A stretch of DNA of 64,000 nt from Bacteroidota bacterium. Its GTDB lineage: Bacteria > Bacteroidota > Bacteroidia > NS11-12g > UBA955. A program made the position numbers and the translations under genes. The notes below the pieces were generated by a model. It made no database searches and was not told the origin of the DNA. It saw only the letters and a program-made list of their open reading frames with translations. Shown here one piece after another: positions 48,591 to 57,763 of this stretch; position 1 is the stretch's first letter, and each line of letters begins with the position of its first letter. The stretch is from assembly GCA_030834125.1 (NCBI GenBank), contig JAURFW010000007.1, positions 1-64,000 of the forward strand, read 5' to 3'.

Positions 48591-49649
48591 ATGTCGCAAA
48601 CCAACGTTGCCCAACTATTAGGAAAAGATGCTGAGTATTTACTTGGCCATGAATGTAAAACCATCTCTAAGGAATCTATTCATTTACCAGGAGAAGATTT
48701 TATTGATAGAGTTTTCTCACAAACTAATCGCAGTCCGCAAGTATTGCGTTCATTACAATCACTGTATGGTAATGGTAGATTGGCGAATACAGGTTACTTG
48801 AGTATTCTTCCTGTAGATCAAGGAATTGAACATAGCGCAGGTTCCTCTTTTGCTCCAAATCCAATTTATTTTGATCCAGAAAATATCATTAAGTTAGCAA
48901 TTGATGGCGGATGTAATGCCGTAGCTTCAACTTATGGAGTTTTGGCAATGAACTCTAGAAAGTATGCTCATAAGATCCCGTTTGTTGTTAAAATAAATCA
49001 TAATGAATTTTTATCCTACCCCAATACCTACAATCAAATTATGTTTGGTTCCGTTCGTGATGCCTGGAATTTAGGTGCTGCTGCAGTTGGAGCAACTATT
49101 TATTTCGGTAGTGAAGATAGTTCACGTCAAATAATTGAAGTCGCTCAAGCTTTTGAAGAAGCTCATTCATTAGGAATGGCAACTATTTTATGGTGCTATA
49201 CAAGAAATAGTGGATTTAAAGTAGACGGTATTGATTATCATACATCAGCGGATTTGTCCAGCCAAGCAAATCATTTAGGGGTAACAATTCAAGCAGACAT
49301 TATCAAGCAAAAAATGCCAACTAACAATGGAGGGTATTTAGCTACAAAACACGGAAAGACCCATGATAAAGTATATTCTGAACTAACAACGAATCATCCG
49401 ATTGATTTAACCCGTTATCAAGTGGCAAACTGTTATATGGGTAGAGCTGGTTTAATTAATTCAGGTGGTGAATCGAAAGGTCAAGGAGATATTGAGGAAG
49501 CTGTTTCTACAGCAGTAATAAACAAGAGAGCGGGAGGTTCTGGATTGATTTTAGGTAGAAAAGCATTCCAAAAACCATTTGCGGAAGGTGTACAGTTATT
49601 GAATTCCGTTCAAGATGTATATCTAGATAATTTAGTCACAATCGCTTAA
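48591..49649 (+). CDS. fbaB: Class I fructose-bisphosphate aldolase (archaeal/FbaB type)
   Basis: A 352-residue Schiff-base aldolase of the DhnA/FbaB family, cleaving fructose-1,6-bisphosphate in glycolysis/gluconeogenesis. Motifs are [13 protein letters not shown] near residue 70, [23 protein letters not shown] and the C-terminal phosphate-binding glycine stretch ([21 protein letters not shown]). Length matches E. coli FbaB. Followed after 10 bases by accD. Confidence 0.93.
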   Translation: MSQTNVAQLLGKDAEYLLGHECKTISKESIHLPGEDFIDRVFSQTNRSPQVLRSLQSLYGNGRLANTGYLSILPVDQGIEHSAGSSFAPNPIYFDPENIIKLAIDGGCNAVASTYGVLAMNSRKYAHKIPFVVKINHNEFLSYPNTYNQIMFGSVRDAWNLGAAAVGATIYFGSEDSSRQIIEVAQAFEEAHSLGMATILWCYTRNSGFKVDGIDYHTSADLSSQANHLGVTIQADIIKQKMPTNNGGYLATKHGKTHDKVYSELTTNHPIDLTRYQVANCYMGRAGLINSGGESKGQGDIEEAVSTAVINKRAGGSGLILGRKAFQKPFAEGVQLLNSVQDVYLDNLVTIA

Positions 49650-49659
49650 CAACTGGATT

Positions 49660-50556
49660 ATGCCACATTCCGAATTTGATGAGTTCGACCAGGATCCTTC
49701 CGAATCTAAGTGGTATTTACGAACTCTTTCTGGGATTCTAACAAAGACCAAAGATAAAAAGCCTACGCCTGACGGGTTATGGGAGAAGTGTAGACGATGT
49801 AAGGAAGTATTTCCAACCAAGGATTGGATAGATAACCTTTATGTTTGCGAAGCTTGTGGTTATCATGATAGAATAGGGTCTAATGAATACTTCGAGATTC
49901 TTTTTGATAAAAACAAATTCGAAGAAATTAATGTTGGACTTAGCAGCGGAGATCCGCTTGATTTCGTTGATTCTGCACCTTATAAAGATCGCATTTCTGT
50001 AGCAATTAAAAAAACTGGCTTAAATGATGCTGTTCGTACGGCGCATGGAAAGCTAAACGGCAAGAAATTAATGATTGCCTGTATGGATTTTAATTTCATT
50101 GGTGGGTCTATGGGTTCAGTAGTTGGAGAGAAGATTGCAAGAGCAATTGATTTTTCAATTGAAAATAAAGTGCCTTTTCTCATGATTTCCAAATCTGGTG
50201 GTGCACGTATGATGGAGGCCGCATTTTCATTAATGCAAATGGCAAAAACTTCTGCTAAACTTGCATTACTAAACAAAGCAGGGGTTCCATATTTATCTTT
50301 AATGACCAATCCTACCACTGGCGGAGTAACAGCTTCTTATGCTATGCTAGGTGATTTTAATATCGCTGAACCAGAAGCATTAATTGGTTTTGCAGGTCCG
50401 AGGGTTATTAGAGAAACTATAGGTAAAGACTTGCCAAAAGGATTTCAAAGCTCTGAGTTCTTGCTCGAGCATGGATTTTTAGATTTTATCGTCGAAAGAA
50501 AAAATCTTAAAGAAAAGCTAAGTACATTATTAAGCATCATTTGGAATAAAAAATAA
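49660..50556 (+). CDS. accD: Acetyl-CoA carboxylase carboxyltransferase subunit beta
   Basis: A 298-residue subunit that, with AccA, transfers the carboxyl group from biotin to acetyl-CoA to make malonyl-CoA. The N-terminal zinc ribbon has Cys44, Cys47, Cys63 and Cys66 (CRRC ... CEAC). The crotonase-fold core has [29 protein letters not shown] and [17 protein letters not shown]. Complete. Confidence 0.97.
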   Translation: MPHSEFDEFDQDPSESKWYLRTLSGILTKTKDKKPTPDGLWEKCRRCKEVFPTKDWIDNLYVCEACGYHDRIGSNEYFEILFDKNKFEEINVGLSSGDPLDFVDSAPYKDRISVAIKKTGLNDAVRTAHGKLNGKKLMIACMDFNFIGGSMGSVVGEKIARAIDFSIENKVPFLMISKSGGARMMEAAFSLMQMAKTSAKLALLNKAGVPYLSLMTNPTTGGVTASYAMLGDFNIAEPEALIGFAGPRVIRETIGKDLPKGFQSSEFLLEHGFLDFIVERKNLKEKLSTLLSIIWNKK

Positions 50557-50570
50557 TTAATACATACAAT

Positions 50571-50951
50571 ATGAATTTCCCAAGCAATTTAAAGTACACA
50601 AAAGACCATGAGTGGATTTTAGTGGAAGGTGATCAAGCAACAGTTGGAATTACAGATTTTGCTCAAAGTGAATTAGGTGATTTAGTTTTCGTTGATATTT
50701 CAACAGAAGGTGAATCCTTATCTCATGGAGATGTATTTGGATCAGTTGAAGCGGTAAAGACGGTAAGTGACTTGTATATGCCAGTAACTGGTGAAGTATT
50801 AGAAGTAAACAGTAATCTAGACTCAGCTCCTGAAACAGTTAACAGCGATCCTTATGGTGAAGGTTGGATGGTGAAAATTAAATTATCCGACGTTTCTGAA
50901 TTAAACGATTTGTTATCAGCTGATGATTATAAATCATTAGTAGGTGAATAA
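50571..50951 (+). CDS. gcvH: Glycine cleavage system H protein
   Basis: A 126-residue lipoyl carrier shuttling the aminomethyl group between GcvP and GcvT. The lipoylated residue is Lys63 in [14 protein letters not shown]-terminal KYTKDHEWI and the C-terminal [10 protein letters not shown] match the family. Its stop overlaps the VanZ gene start by 8 bases. Confidence 0.97.
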   Translation: MNFPSNLKYTKDHEWILVEGDQATVGITDFAQSELGDLVFVDISTEGESLSHGDVFGSVEAVKTVSDLYMPVTGEVLEVNSNLDSAPETVNSDPYGEGWMVKIKLSDVSELNDLLSADDYKSLVGE

Positions 50952-51327
50952 ACAACGTACTAAAATTAGAATAGTTCGTGCCTCTGCATATCTGTGGGGG
51001 CTTTTTTGTTTTTTTTTATTACTTAAACCAAATTTAAAAAGTACTGTAGTTTTACCACAATGGTTGATCATTTTCCCTGTAGACAAGATTGTGCATTTTA
51101 CACTTTGGTTTATTTGGATAAGTTTGTATGAGTATTCTAAGCCATCAGTTTTTATAAAACCATTATATTTTTACTTGTGGGTGGTGATAAGTATTCCTCT
51201 TTCAGAGTGGTTGCAGTATTACATGAATTGGGGCCGAACCGCTGATTTTTTTGATATATTGGCCGATGTAATCGGACTGTTGTTTGGGTTATTAATAACT
51301 AGATTTTTAAAAAATAAAGCACCCTAA
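50944..51327 (+). CDS. VanZ-like small membrane protein
   Basis: A 127-residue protein with about four membrane helices ([74 protein letters not shown]). The DKIVHF and [11 protein letters not shown] motifs are typical VanZ. GTG start overlapping gcvH, a common Bacteroidota pairing. Function unknown. The last codons and stop lie inside the terminator hairpin. Confidence 0.88.
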   Translation: MNKQRTKIRIVRASAYLWGLFCFFLLLKPNLKSTVVLPQWLIIFPVDKIVHFTLWFIWISLYEYSKPSVFIKPLYFYLWVVISIPLSEWLQYYMNWGRTADFFDILADVIGLLFGLLITRFLKNKAP

Positions 51328-51340
51328 AGAGGGTGCTTAT
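51317..51340. terminator. Bidirectional terminator between VanZ and tRNA-Cys
   Basis: AAGCACCC (51317-51324) pairs over 8 bases with GGGTGCTT (51331-51338) around TAAAGA. On the minus strand the hairpin is followed by TATTTTTTAAAAAT, a good tail for ending the tRNA-Cys transcript; on the plus strand it can end VanZ, though the T-run is short. Confidence 0.8.
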
Positions 51341-51342
51341 CG

Positions 51343-51413
51343 AGGTCGGAACCGGATTCGAACCGGTGTAGAAGGTTTTGCAGACCTCTGCCTAGCCGCT
51401 CGGCCATCCGACC
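51343..51413 (-). tRNA. tRNA-Cys (GCA)
   Basis: Read on the minus strand it folds as a cloverleaf: the acceptor stem GGTCGGA pairs with TCCGACC, the anticodon loop is CTGCAAA with anticodon GCA (complement at 51379-51381), and the T arm contains GGTTCGAATCC. The discriminator base is U73, as required for tRNA-Cys. The CCA end is not encoded. Confidence 0.96.
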
Positions 51414-51462
51414 TTTTCAGGAGTGCAAAAATAATTGATTATACCATCATTCACAAACAATA

Positions 51463-52152
51463 TTAAAGATTAATTATTCTTCCATCTGACATTGTAATTA
51501 TCCGGTCTGTTCTTTTTGCGAAGTCTTCATCATGAGTAACAATTAATAGGGTAGTATTAAACTCCTCGATCATCTCTTTAAATAAATGAAATACCGTGTC
51601 TGCATTCTTTGAATCTAAATTTCCTGTTGGTTCATCACCCATTATTATCAAAGGTTCGTTGATTAGTGCTCTTGCAATTGCTACTCTTTGTTTTTGTCCG
51701 CCTGAAACTTGGGTGGCTTTTTTTCTTGCAAGTTCTTGAATATCCAAAAGTTTTAGTTTTTCAATTGCTTTATGCTCAATTTGATCTCGAGGGTATTTGC
51801 CGAGTTTTAGTGCGGGCATCATTACATTTTCCAAAATGCTAAACTCCGGTAATAAATAGTGAAACTGAAACACAAACCCTATGTATTCATTACGAATTCT
51901 GGCTAATTCATTATGAGATTGTTGGGATAAATTAATTCCATTTAACTTAATATGACCTTCATAATCAGTATCCATTGTGCTCAAAATGTATAATAATGTA
52001 CTTTTACCGCAGCCAGATTTTCCCATAATTGAGACATACTCACCTTTATAAAGATCAAAATTTATATCTCTCAGAACCTGTATCGTAGTTGGGTCATGAA
52101 AAAACTTATTTAACTCTCTGACTTTTAATAATTCCTCTTTTGCCATTATCAC
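51463..52152 (-). CDS. ABC transporter ATPase, LolD/MacB type
   Basis: A 229-residue nucleotide-binding subunit: Walker A GKSGCGKST (44-52), Q-loop FVFQFHYLLPEFS, signature VSGGQKQRVAIARAL and Walker B LIIMGDEPTGNLDS. The LolD-like feature is the EPTGNLDSKNA stretch. The GTG at 52152 overlaps the permease stop (GTGA); an ATG two codons later (52146) is an alternative start. With the next two genes it forms an ATPase-permease-adaptor transporter. Confidence 0.94.
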   Translation of the reverse strand: MIMAKEELLKVRELNKFFHDPTTIQVLRDINFDLYKGEYVSIMGKSGCGKSTLLYILSTMDTDYEGHIKLNGINLSQQSHNELARIRNEYIGFVFQFHYLLPEFSILENVMMPALKLGKYPRDQIEHKAIEKLKLLDIQELARKKATQVSGGQKQRVAIARALINEPLIIMGDEPTGNLDSKNADTVFHLFKEMIEEFNTTLLIVTHDEDFAKRTDRIITMSDGRIINL

Positions 52153-53414
52153 TGTCCTCTTAAGATTTCAACTGGATCAATTTTACTTGCCTTTCTTGCC
52201 GGTAAATAACCCGCAAAAAATGTTGTTACCATTGCAAATATTCCACCTCCTATATAAAACCAAGGATCAAAATTTACTGGAAAAGTTTTTATTGTCGGAA
52301 GAGCTTCCGTTTCAAAAGGAGCGTTGTCAATAACATGCGACATTCCAAATCCTGCCAAAAGACCAATACTTCCACCCATAAGGCCAATTAATAATGCTTG
52401 GTAAATAAATATTCGTTTTACGTCAGACCCGGAGAAGCCTGTAGCCTTTAATATTGCGATATCGTTCATTTTTTCATAGATAAGCATATTCAGGATATTG
52501 TAAATTCCAAACCCAGCAACAATTAATAGGGTTATAGATACTGCGTACGTTATCAAATTCCTGATGGATGTGCCTGTATCAAACTGTGCATTTGCTCTAT
52601 GAATATCAATTGCGTGAACTCCAAATAAATCCTCCAATTCAGCAGCCATTTGAGTAGCATATTCAATATCATGAAGCTTAAAATGTATATCTGTAAAATA
52701 TCCCGTTCCCTCACCAGCAGCAGATTGAGCTGCAGCAATATTTGCATAACTCTGAATATTATCGACTTCTGCAAGACCGCTTTGAAAAAGACCGACAATT
52801 TTAAGTTTAAATTCTTTCCCTTGAGGATTTACCATCGGAATGTAGTCTCCGATTTCAAGAGATAATTTTTTTGCAACACCCGCACCTAATATTATACCAT
52901 TACTATTGTTTTTTAAATCAGTCGGACTACCATGTAATACGTAATCATCAAAATTGAAAAGCCGTGCTTCTTCCTCAGGGTTAATACCTAACAAATTACC
53001 ATTCAATAATACCGAACCACTTTTGTAAAAAACACGAGCAGAAACTTGTGGTGTAATACCTTTTACTCTTTTATCAGACTCGTATCCCTCAATAATTCCA
53101 ATTGAATTTCTTATAGATGAGCGTGCTGCTTTTGGTTTAATTGATTCAATTTTATGAAAAAATTTGTTATTCGGGTATTCCGAATTAGTTGTAATAGGTT
53201 GAGTTTCGCTAGGTTGAATTTCATTGTATACTCTTACATGTGGTGTTCTATTTAAAATTAATCCATCCAATAGTCCATTTAATCCCGTCATGAAACTCAT
53301 GAGTATGATAAAGGTACCAATGCCAAAAGTAACTCCTAGTGAAGCAATAACTGATTGTTTACGCTTTGCATAAACATGAGTGCGCGCTATTTTAAATAGG
53401 ACTTTATTGCCCAT
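52149..53414 (-). CDS. ABC transporter permease, LolC/E-MacB (FtsX) family
   Basis: A 421-residue permease with the four-helix type VII ABC layout: one N-terminal helix (SVIASLGVTFGIGTFIILMSF), a large periplasmic MacB-type domain (about 45-280) and three C-terminal helices (about 285-310, 340-365, 385-405). The cytoplasmic loop EKMNDIAILKATGFSGSDVKRIF is the coupling signature. These systems use force from the ATPase to move lipoproteins or drugs, not to translocate through the membrane. It overlaps the adaptor gene by 11 bases. Confidence 0.92.
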   Translation of the reverse strand: MGNKVLFKIARTHVYAKRKQSVIASLGVTFGIGTFIILMSFMTGLNGLLDGLILNRTPHVRVYNEIQPSETQPITTNSEYPNNKFFHKIESIKPKAARSSIRNSIGIIEGYESDKRVKGITPQVSARVFYKSGSVLLNGNLLGINPEEEARLFNFDDYVLHGSPTDLKNNSNGIILGAGVAKKLSLEIGDYIPMVNPQGKEFKLKIVGLFQSGLAEVDNIQSYANIAAAQSAAGEGTGYFTDIHFKLHDIEYATQMAAELEDLFGVHAIDIHRANAQFDTGTSIRNLITYAVSITLLIVAGFGIYNILNMLIYEKMNDIAILKATGFSGSDVKRIFIYQALLIGLMGGSIGLLAGFGMSHVIDNAPFETEALPTIKTFPVNFDPWFYIGGGIFAMVTTFFAGYLPARKASKIDPVEILRGQ

Positions 53415-54507
53415 CTTTAATTTCTTTAATCCTATCAGATTCGGTTAACCCACTGATTATTTCACTTTCAAGTTGATTTTTTAATCCAATTTTTACAGAT
53501 TTTTCTCCGTCAGGAGTATAAACAATACTATCTCCCTCAATCAGTCTATTGGGTAATACTAAAATATTATCTTTTCTATCAATGATTATATTACATTCTG
53601 CATTTAACCCTGGGTAAAGTACAGGTATATCAGTAATAAATTTCCCCTCTGCTCTAAATGTTTGATTTCTAGCGTCTAGCAAAGGCCTTATTGAGGTTAA
53701 TTTCGCTTTATAACTTTTTTCATAAGCCTCTAATTTAACCCATACCTCCTGTCCCTCGCTAATCTTCGAAATATCCGCCTCATCAACTTCCATGACAATG
53801 GTAAAATCTTCATTTTTACCAATAACTGCAAATGGCTGCTGAGGACTCACAATACTTCCCACTGCATTAGGTAAAGAATATACTTTTCCCGATCTGCAGG
53901 CGTAAATGTGAAACTTATTTGAATTAGCTTCTGCAAGTTCAAAATTATTCTTTGACTGCCTTATGTTCGCAGTTATTTGCTCATTGAGTAAAGAAAATTT
54001 CTTTTTCGTAGCCTCATATATACTTTTGCTTGATTTTGCTTTTAAAAGAATATTTTCTAACTGATTCTTGCTTCCAACATTTTTTTCAAAAAGCCTTTTT
54101 TGTCTACTTAAATTTAAGGAATCTTGCCTCATTTGCTCCTCAAGTTGACTTAGCTGTATTGAAAGTTCTGAAAGCTGTGACTGGCCCGCAATCGCTAATT
54201 TATAGGATTCTCTGGCGTTATCAATATTTATATTTGGTATAAGTTGTTCAAGTTCAGCAATTTTATCTCCCGCCTTTACTTCAAATCCTTCCTTTACAAA
54301 ATATTTTAGTAATCGACCACTAACTTCAGTTCTATGTTCATATTGATCCGCTGATTCAATATGGGCACTCGCATATACAGAATGTATTAAGGTTTTCTTA
54401 ACTGGTTGATGGTATTCAACTGATTCAGTACATGATACAGATAATTGACTAATCAATACTACAAGCCCAAGTTTAATAATTAATGGCTTGAAATGGGTAG
54501 AAATCAT
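53404..54507 (-). CDS. HlyD/MacA-like adaptor, predicted lipoprotein
   Basis: A 367-residue adaptor with a lipoprotein signal (KLGLVVLISQLSVSC, Cys at about 26). Lipoyl halves (RLLKYFVKEGFEVKAGDKIAEL; YACRSGKVYSLPNAVGSIV) flank a coiled coil (about 95-185), followed by barrel and membrane-proximal domains. First gene of the operon adaptor-permease-ATPase. A MacAB-like system is likely; the channel partner is not encoded beside it. Confidence 0.9.
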   Translation of the reverse strand: MISTHFKPLIIKLGLVVLISQLSVSCTESVEYHQPVKKTLIHSVYASAHIESADQYEHRTEVSGRLLKYFVKEGFEVKAGDKIAELEQLIPNINIDNARESYKLAIAGQSQLSELSIQLSQLEEQMRQDSLNLSRQKRLFEKNVGSKNQLENILLKAKSSKSIYEATKKKFSLLNEQITANIRQSKNNFELAEANSNKFHIYACRSGKVYSLPNAVGSIVSPQQPFAVIGKNEDFTIVMEVDEADISKISEGQEVWVKLEAYEKSYKAKLTSIRPLLDARNQTFRAEGKFITDIPVLYPGLNAECNIIIDRKDNILVLPNRLIEGDSIVYTPDGEKSVKIGLKNQLESEIISGLTESDRIKEIKDGQ

Positions 54508-54511
54508 GAAT

Positions 54512-54542
54512 CAAAGGTTGTATAAAAAAACCAATAATTCAA
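54512..54542 (-). promoter_or_regulatory. Candidate promoter for the adaptor-permease-ATPase operon
   Basis: Minus strand: TTG (54540-54542), 20-base spacer, AACCTTTG (54512-54519; one mismatch to TAnnTTTG), 4 bases before the ATG. Both elements and spacing fit the Bacteroidota pattern. Confidence 0.4.
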
Positions 54543-54554
54543 TGATAATAATCA

Positions 54555-56228
54555 CTAGCGGACTTTTTTACCGTCTATGTATGTATGCTTTACTTTTACG
54601 TTATTGAATTTTGACTCTTCAATTTCCATAATGTCCTTGTTGAGAACAACAAAGTCCGCATATTTCCCAATTTCAATACTCCCTTTATAATCATCGGTGA
54701 ATTCTGCACGTGCAGCCCAAAGAGTCATTCCTAATAAAGTCTGTTTTCTGCTTAAACACTGTTGGGGAAGAAACGCTTGCTTCAAATTACCAGAAAGATC
54801 TTTACGAAATACAGAAGAATAAAAAGTAGCGATTGGACTAATACCTTCTACAGGGAAATCTGTTCCTAATGCCACATAACCCATAGAGTCTAGCCAAGTT
54901 TTATAGGCATAAGCACCGTTCTTTGGGTTGTAATTGCTATTTGTATTGCAAATTCTATCAAAAGCCCATAGAGCATCAGAGGTTGCATGTGTTGGTTGGA
55001 TTGACGGAATTACTCCATAATTATGCAGTTTTGCAATATCATTAATATCAACAATTTGTGCATGCTCAATTCTCCATCTTGCATCAAAATCTGGAGCTAA
55101 GATTTTAGTGAAAACATCAATTACAATTTTATTTGCACTATCCCCAATGGCATGAACACACGCCTGATAATTCTTTTGATATAAATAGGTACAATAATAT
55201 CTGAATTCATTTGCGTTCATTAGTTGTAAACCTTTATGATGTACTCTATCGCAATAATCATGTTTTAAAAGAGCTCCACGTGAACCTAAAGCTCCATCCA
55301 AATAAAACTTCATAGAACGTACTCGAAGTTTTTCAGATTGGGGGATATCATTTCTGCTAATGTGATTTAGATTTTCTTGATTGACACTCAACATAGCATT
55401 CACACGAATGGGTAATGCGCCATTTGTTTGTTGATTATGAATGAATTGAATTTCATTATAACTCAAACCTGCCTCTGAAACTGAGGTAATACCAGATTTT
55501 AAAAGATCCTCAGTACCGCATTTTAAGGCCTTAATCATTACATCTTCATCCATATCCGGAATCATATCTTGAATCCAATCAGCCGCATTATCTATAAAAA
55601 CTCCAGATGATTGTCCATTGCTTAGTTTGAGAATTTCTCCGCCTGTAATTATCGTATCATAATTCAAGTTTAAATGCTCTAATGCCGCCTTGTTTAGCCA
55701 AATGGCATGGCCATCTACACGGCTTAAGCAGGTTGGAATTTTGGTTGCTCCATTTAAATCTTCAAAATTCGGAAACTCCTGTACTTCCCAATTATTCTGA
55801 TCCCAACCTCTTCCAACTATCCACTTTCTCTTTTTATTTTTGCAAGCAAACTTTTTAAGTTTTTTACGAACCTCTATTTTTGAGGATGTACCAAATAATT
55901 GTAATTCTTCGGTTCCCCTGCAATATGCAAGAAAATGGCAATGTGCATCATTAAAACCTGGGTATATGTACCCATTATGTTTAACCAAAGTTGCATCTGG
56001 AAAAGTCATTTTTGCTGAATCTAAGTTTCCAGTGAATTGGATTATACCTTTTTGGGTCACAAAACATTCAATAATATCAAAAGAATCATTTGCGCAATAA
56101 ATTTTCTTAGCAGTATGAATTTCAATAGTTTGTTGTCCCCAACTTGTATTTATTGAAAATAAAAAGATAAAAATTTTCCAAACTTTTTGGGGGATAGTCA
56201 TCTTAATATTGTTAGAATTAGTGAACAT
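54555..56228 (-). CDS. Exported amidohydrolase, YtcJ-like (amidohydrolase family 3)
   Basis: A 557-residue metal-dependent hydrolase with a signal peptide (KVWKIFIFLFSINTSWGQ). Metal and active-site motifs in order: DAHCHFLAY (HxH), SRVDGHAIWLN, KFYLDGALGSRGAL, HAIGDSANK, RIEHAQIVD and GTDFPVEGISP. Substrate unknown. The first ATG (56228) is kept because a -7 box lies 5 bases before it; a second ATG at 56201 also precedes the signal peptide. The C terminus ends with the beta-sandwich KYADFVVLNKDI. Confidence 0.93.
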   Translation of the reverse strand: MFTNSNNIKMTIPQKVWKIFIFLFSINTSWGQQTIEIHTAKKIYCANDSFDIIECFVTQKGIIQFTGNLDSAKMTFPDATLVKHNGYIYPGFNDAHCHFLAYCRGTEELQLFGTSSKIEVRKKLKKFACKNKKRKWIVGRGWDQNNWEVQEFPNFEDLNGATKIPTCLSRVDGHAIWLNKAALEHLNLNYDTIITGGEILKLSNGQSSGVFIDNAADWIQDMIPDMDEDVMIKALKCGTEDLLKSGITSVSEAGLSYNEIQFIHNQQTNGALPIRVNAMLSVNQENLNHISRNDIPQSEKLRVRSMKFYLDGALGSRGALLKHDYCDRVHHKGLQLMNANEFRYYCTYLYQKNYQACVHAIGDSANKIVIDVFTKILAPDFDARWRIEHAQIVDINDIAKLHNYGVIPSIQPTHATSDALWAFDRICNTNSNYNPKNGAYAYKTWLDSMGYVALGTDFPVEGISPIATFYSSVFRKDLSGNLKQAFLPQQCLSRKQTLLGMTLWAARAEFTDDYKGSIEIGKYADFVVLNKDIMEIEESKFNNVKVKHTYIDGKKVR

Positions 56229-56233
56229 TGTAA

Positions 56234-56241
56234 CAAAACTA
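56234..56241 (-). promoter_or_regulatory. Candidate -7 box for the amidohydrolase gene
   Basis: Minus-strand TAGTTTTG, an exact TAnnTTTG match, ends 5 bases before the ATG at 56228, which supports that start and a near-leaderless transcript. Confidence 0.4.
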
Positions 56242-56251
56242 AACCCTTATT

Positions 56252-56701
56252 ATGAAAAAAGTTGGATTAATTATCTTAATTATTGTTGCCATAGCCATAG
56301 TAACCGGTCTGTTTTTATGGTTTCAACCTACTTCTAAGGTTGCGGATGGTGAAGCAGACTTCCAAATATCGATTGAAGCACTAGTAAATGAAGGAATTGA
56401 AACCGACGATAGTTTATTTAATGACAAATATGTAGATAAGGTGATTCAGTTTAGTGGTGATGTATATTCATTAAATATAGGGGATTCTCAAAGTGAAATT
56501 CAATTAGATCCGAACACAGACGAAACGGTCATAGTAAGAGCTTCTTTTGATCCTTCCCAGAATTCTGATCTAAAAAAAATAACTGAAGGCGATTCCGTTA
56601 AATGTCAATGCAAATTCAACGGAATTTCTATCCCAAGAGACCCAGATGATCTATTGTCTGAGATAATAGTTACTTTTAGCCGTTGTACAATAAAAAAATA
56701 A
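56252..56701 (+). CDS. Membrane-anchored OB-fold protein, tRNA_anti-like family
   Basis: A 149-residue protein: one N-terminal membrane helix (about 4-23, GLIILIIVAIAIVTGLFLWF), then a small beta-rich domain (DKYVDKVIQFSGDVYSL ... GDSVKCQCKFNGI ... EIIVTFSRCTIKK). This is the pattern of the periplasmic tRNA_anti-like/OB-fold family common in Bacteroidota; despite the name no tRNA binding is implied. First gene of the YceI-cytochrome-DUF5777 cluster; 5 bases separate its stop from the yceI ATG. Confidence 0.75.
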   Translation: MKKVGLIILIIVAIAIVTGLFLWFQPTSKVADGEADFQISIEALVNEGIETDDSLFNDKYVDKVIQFSGDVYSLNIGDSQSEIQLDPNTDETVIVRASFDPSQNSDLKKITEGDSVKCQCKFNGISIPRDPDDLLSEIIVTFSRCTIKK

Positions 56702-56706
56702 TCATA

Positions 56707-57264
56707 ATGAAAAAATATTCAATCATCTTACTTATGGCTTCAATTTTCTTCATTGGAGCCGCATTCTCTCAGGTTTACACAAGCTCAGAAGGTAGTATTA
56801 GGTTTGTTAGTAAAACAGATTTTGAAGAATTCGAAGCAGTGAATCACCAACCTAGTGTTGCAATGTCAAGCAATGGTAAAGTACAGTTTCGAGTGCCGGT
56901 AAACTCCTTCGAATTTGAGAAAAAACTTATGCAAACACACTTTCAAGAAAATTACATGGAATCAAGCAAGTTCCCTAATGCAGAATTTAAAGGTACTATA
57001 ATTGAACCTGATAACTTCAAGCTTAAAGACGGTAAGCAAGAAGTTAAAGTTAAGGGAATAATGGAAATTCACGGTGTAGTAAAAGAGATTGAAGCAACTG
57101 GAACTATCAAAAAAACAAAGAATGAAGTTATAATGTTCGGCAATTTCGATATCTTATTGAGTGATTACAAAATCAATATTCCCAAAAATAACATCAACCA
57201 AATTTCGAATACTATAACTATACATTTAGAAGCGAAGTTGGAACCTAAAAAATCTAAAAACTAA
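56707..57264 (+). CDS. YceI family periplasmic protein
   Basis: A 185-residue lipocalin-like protein; ATG at 56707 gives the signal peptide KKYSIILLMASIFFIGAAFSQ. An in-frame non-ATG start 24 bases upstream lies inside the preceding gene and is rejected. Family motifs: EGSIRFVSKTDFEEFEA, FPNAEFKGTI and VKGIMEIHGVVKEIEATGTI. YceI proteins bind polyisoprenoids or quinones in a hydrophobic barrel. Its place beside a cytochrome suggests a redox or quinone role; this is inference. Confidence 0.9.
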   Translation: MKKYSIILLMASIFFIGAAFSQVYTSSEGSIRFVSKTDFEEFEAVNHQPSVAMSSNGKVQFRVPVNSFEFEKKLMQTHFQENYMESSKFPNAEFKGTIIEPDNFKLKDGKQEVKVKGIMEIHGVVKEIEATGTIKKTKNEVIMFGNFDILLSDYKINIPKNNINQISNTITIHLEAKLEPKKSKN

Positions 57265-57275
57265 AAAAGCTATTA

Positions 57276-57405
57276 ATGAAAAATTTATCTCTCTTTAGTT
57301 TAGTTGCTCTTTTAGCGTCTACATTTTTATTTTCATGTAAACATGACTGATTGTGAAATCAAACAACTTGAAAAATGGATAAATGATGGCTGTCCGCAAA
57401 ACTAA
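57276..57405 (+). pseudogene. Remnant of a c-type cytochrome lipoprotein gene (internal deletion)
   Basis: An ATG at 57276 opens a perfect lipoprotein signal, KNLSLFSLVALLASTFLFSC, then KHD and TGA at 57348. Overlapping in the next frame (57343-57405) is TDCEIKQLEKWINDGCPQN and a stop, which matches the end of this family of small cytochromes (compare NISKLEAWINQGMKP at the end of the neighbour). The head and tail of one gene survive; the heme-binding middle is gone and the frames do not join. The tail overlaps the start of the intact cytochrome gene. Confidence 0.72.
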
Positions 57406-57763
57406 AATATTCATATTATCAATGTCGATAGTCGTTGGAATATCATCTTGTTACAACGACAATTTGGAAGATTTATACGGAGTTCAATCTTGCGATACAA
57501 CTAGCGTAACTTACAGCGCTGATATTAGTCCAATAATTAATAGTCAGTGTGCTAGTTGTCATTCAAGTAATTCGCCTTCAGCAGGTATTTCTATTCATGA
57601 CTATTCATCTGCAGTTTCTTATGTAAATTCCAGTAAAACTAAACTTTTAGGTTCGGTTAAATGGGATGGAACAGCAAGTAATATGCCCAAAGGGGGCAGC
57701 AAGTGGAATGCTTGTAATATATCAAAACTTGAAGCTTGGATTAATCAGGGAATGAAGCCATGA
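57383..57763 (+). CDS. Small c-type cytochrome lipoprotein
   Basis: A 126-residue protein with a lipoprotein signal (KIFILSMSIVVGISSC, Cys23). The heme site is CASCH (Cys56, Cys59, His60) and a likely axial Met is Met101 in NMPKGG. The tail ISKLEAWINQGMKP is the standard C-terminal helix. It is probably anchored in the outer membrane facing the periplasm or surface. A second ATG follows the first directly. Its stop overlaps the first DUF5777 gene by 4 bases. Confidence 0.92.
   Translation: MMAVRKTKIFILSMSIVVGISSCYNDNLEDLYGVQSCDTTSVTYSADISPIINSQCASCHSSNSPSAGISIHDYSSAVSYVNSSKTKLLGSVKWDGTASNMPKGGSKWNACNISKLEAWINQGMKP

Noticed and set aside
49980-50318. 112-codon minus-strand frame inside accD
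   Set aside because: Shadow of the conserved crotonase-fold region of accD; no independent evidence.
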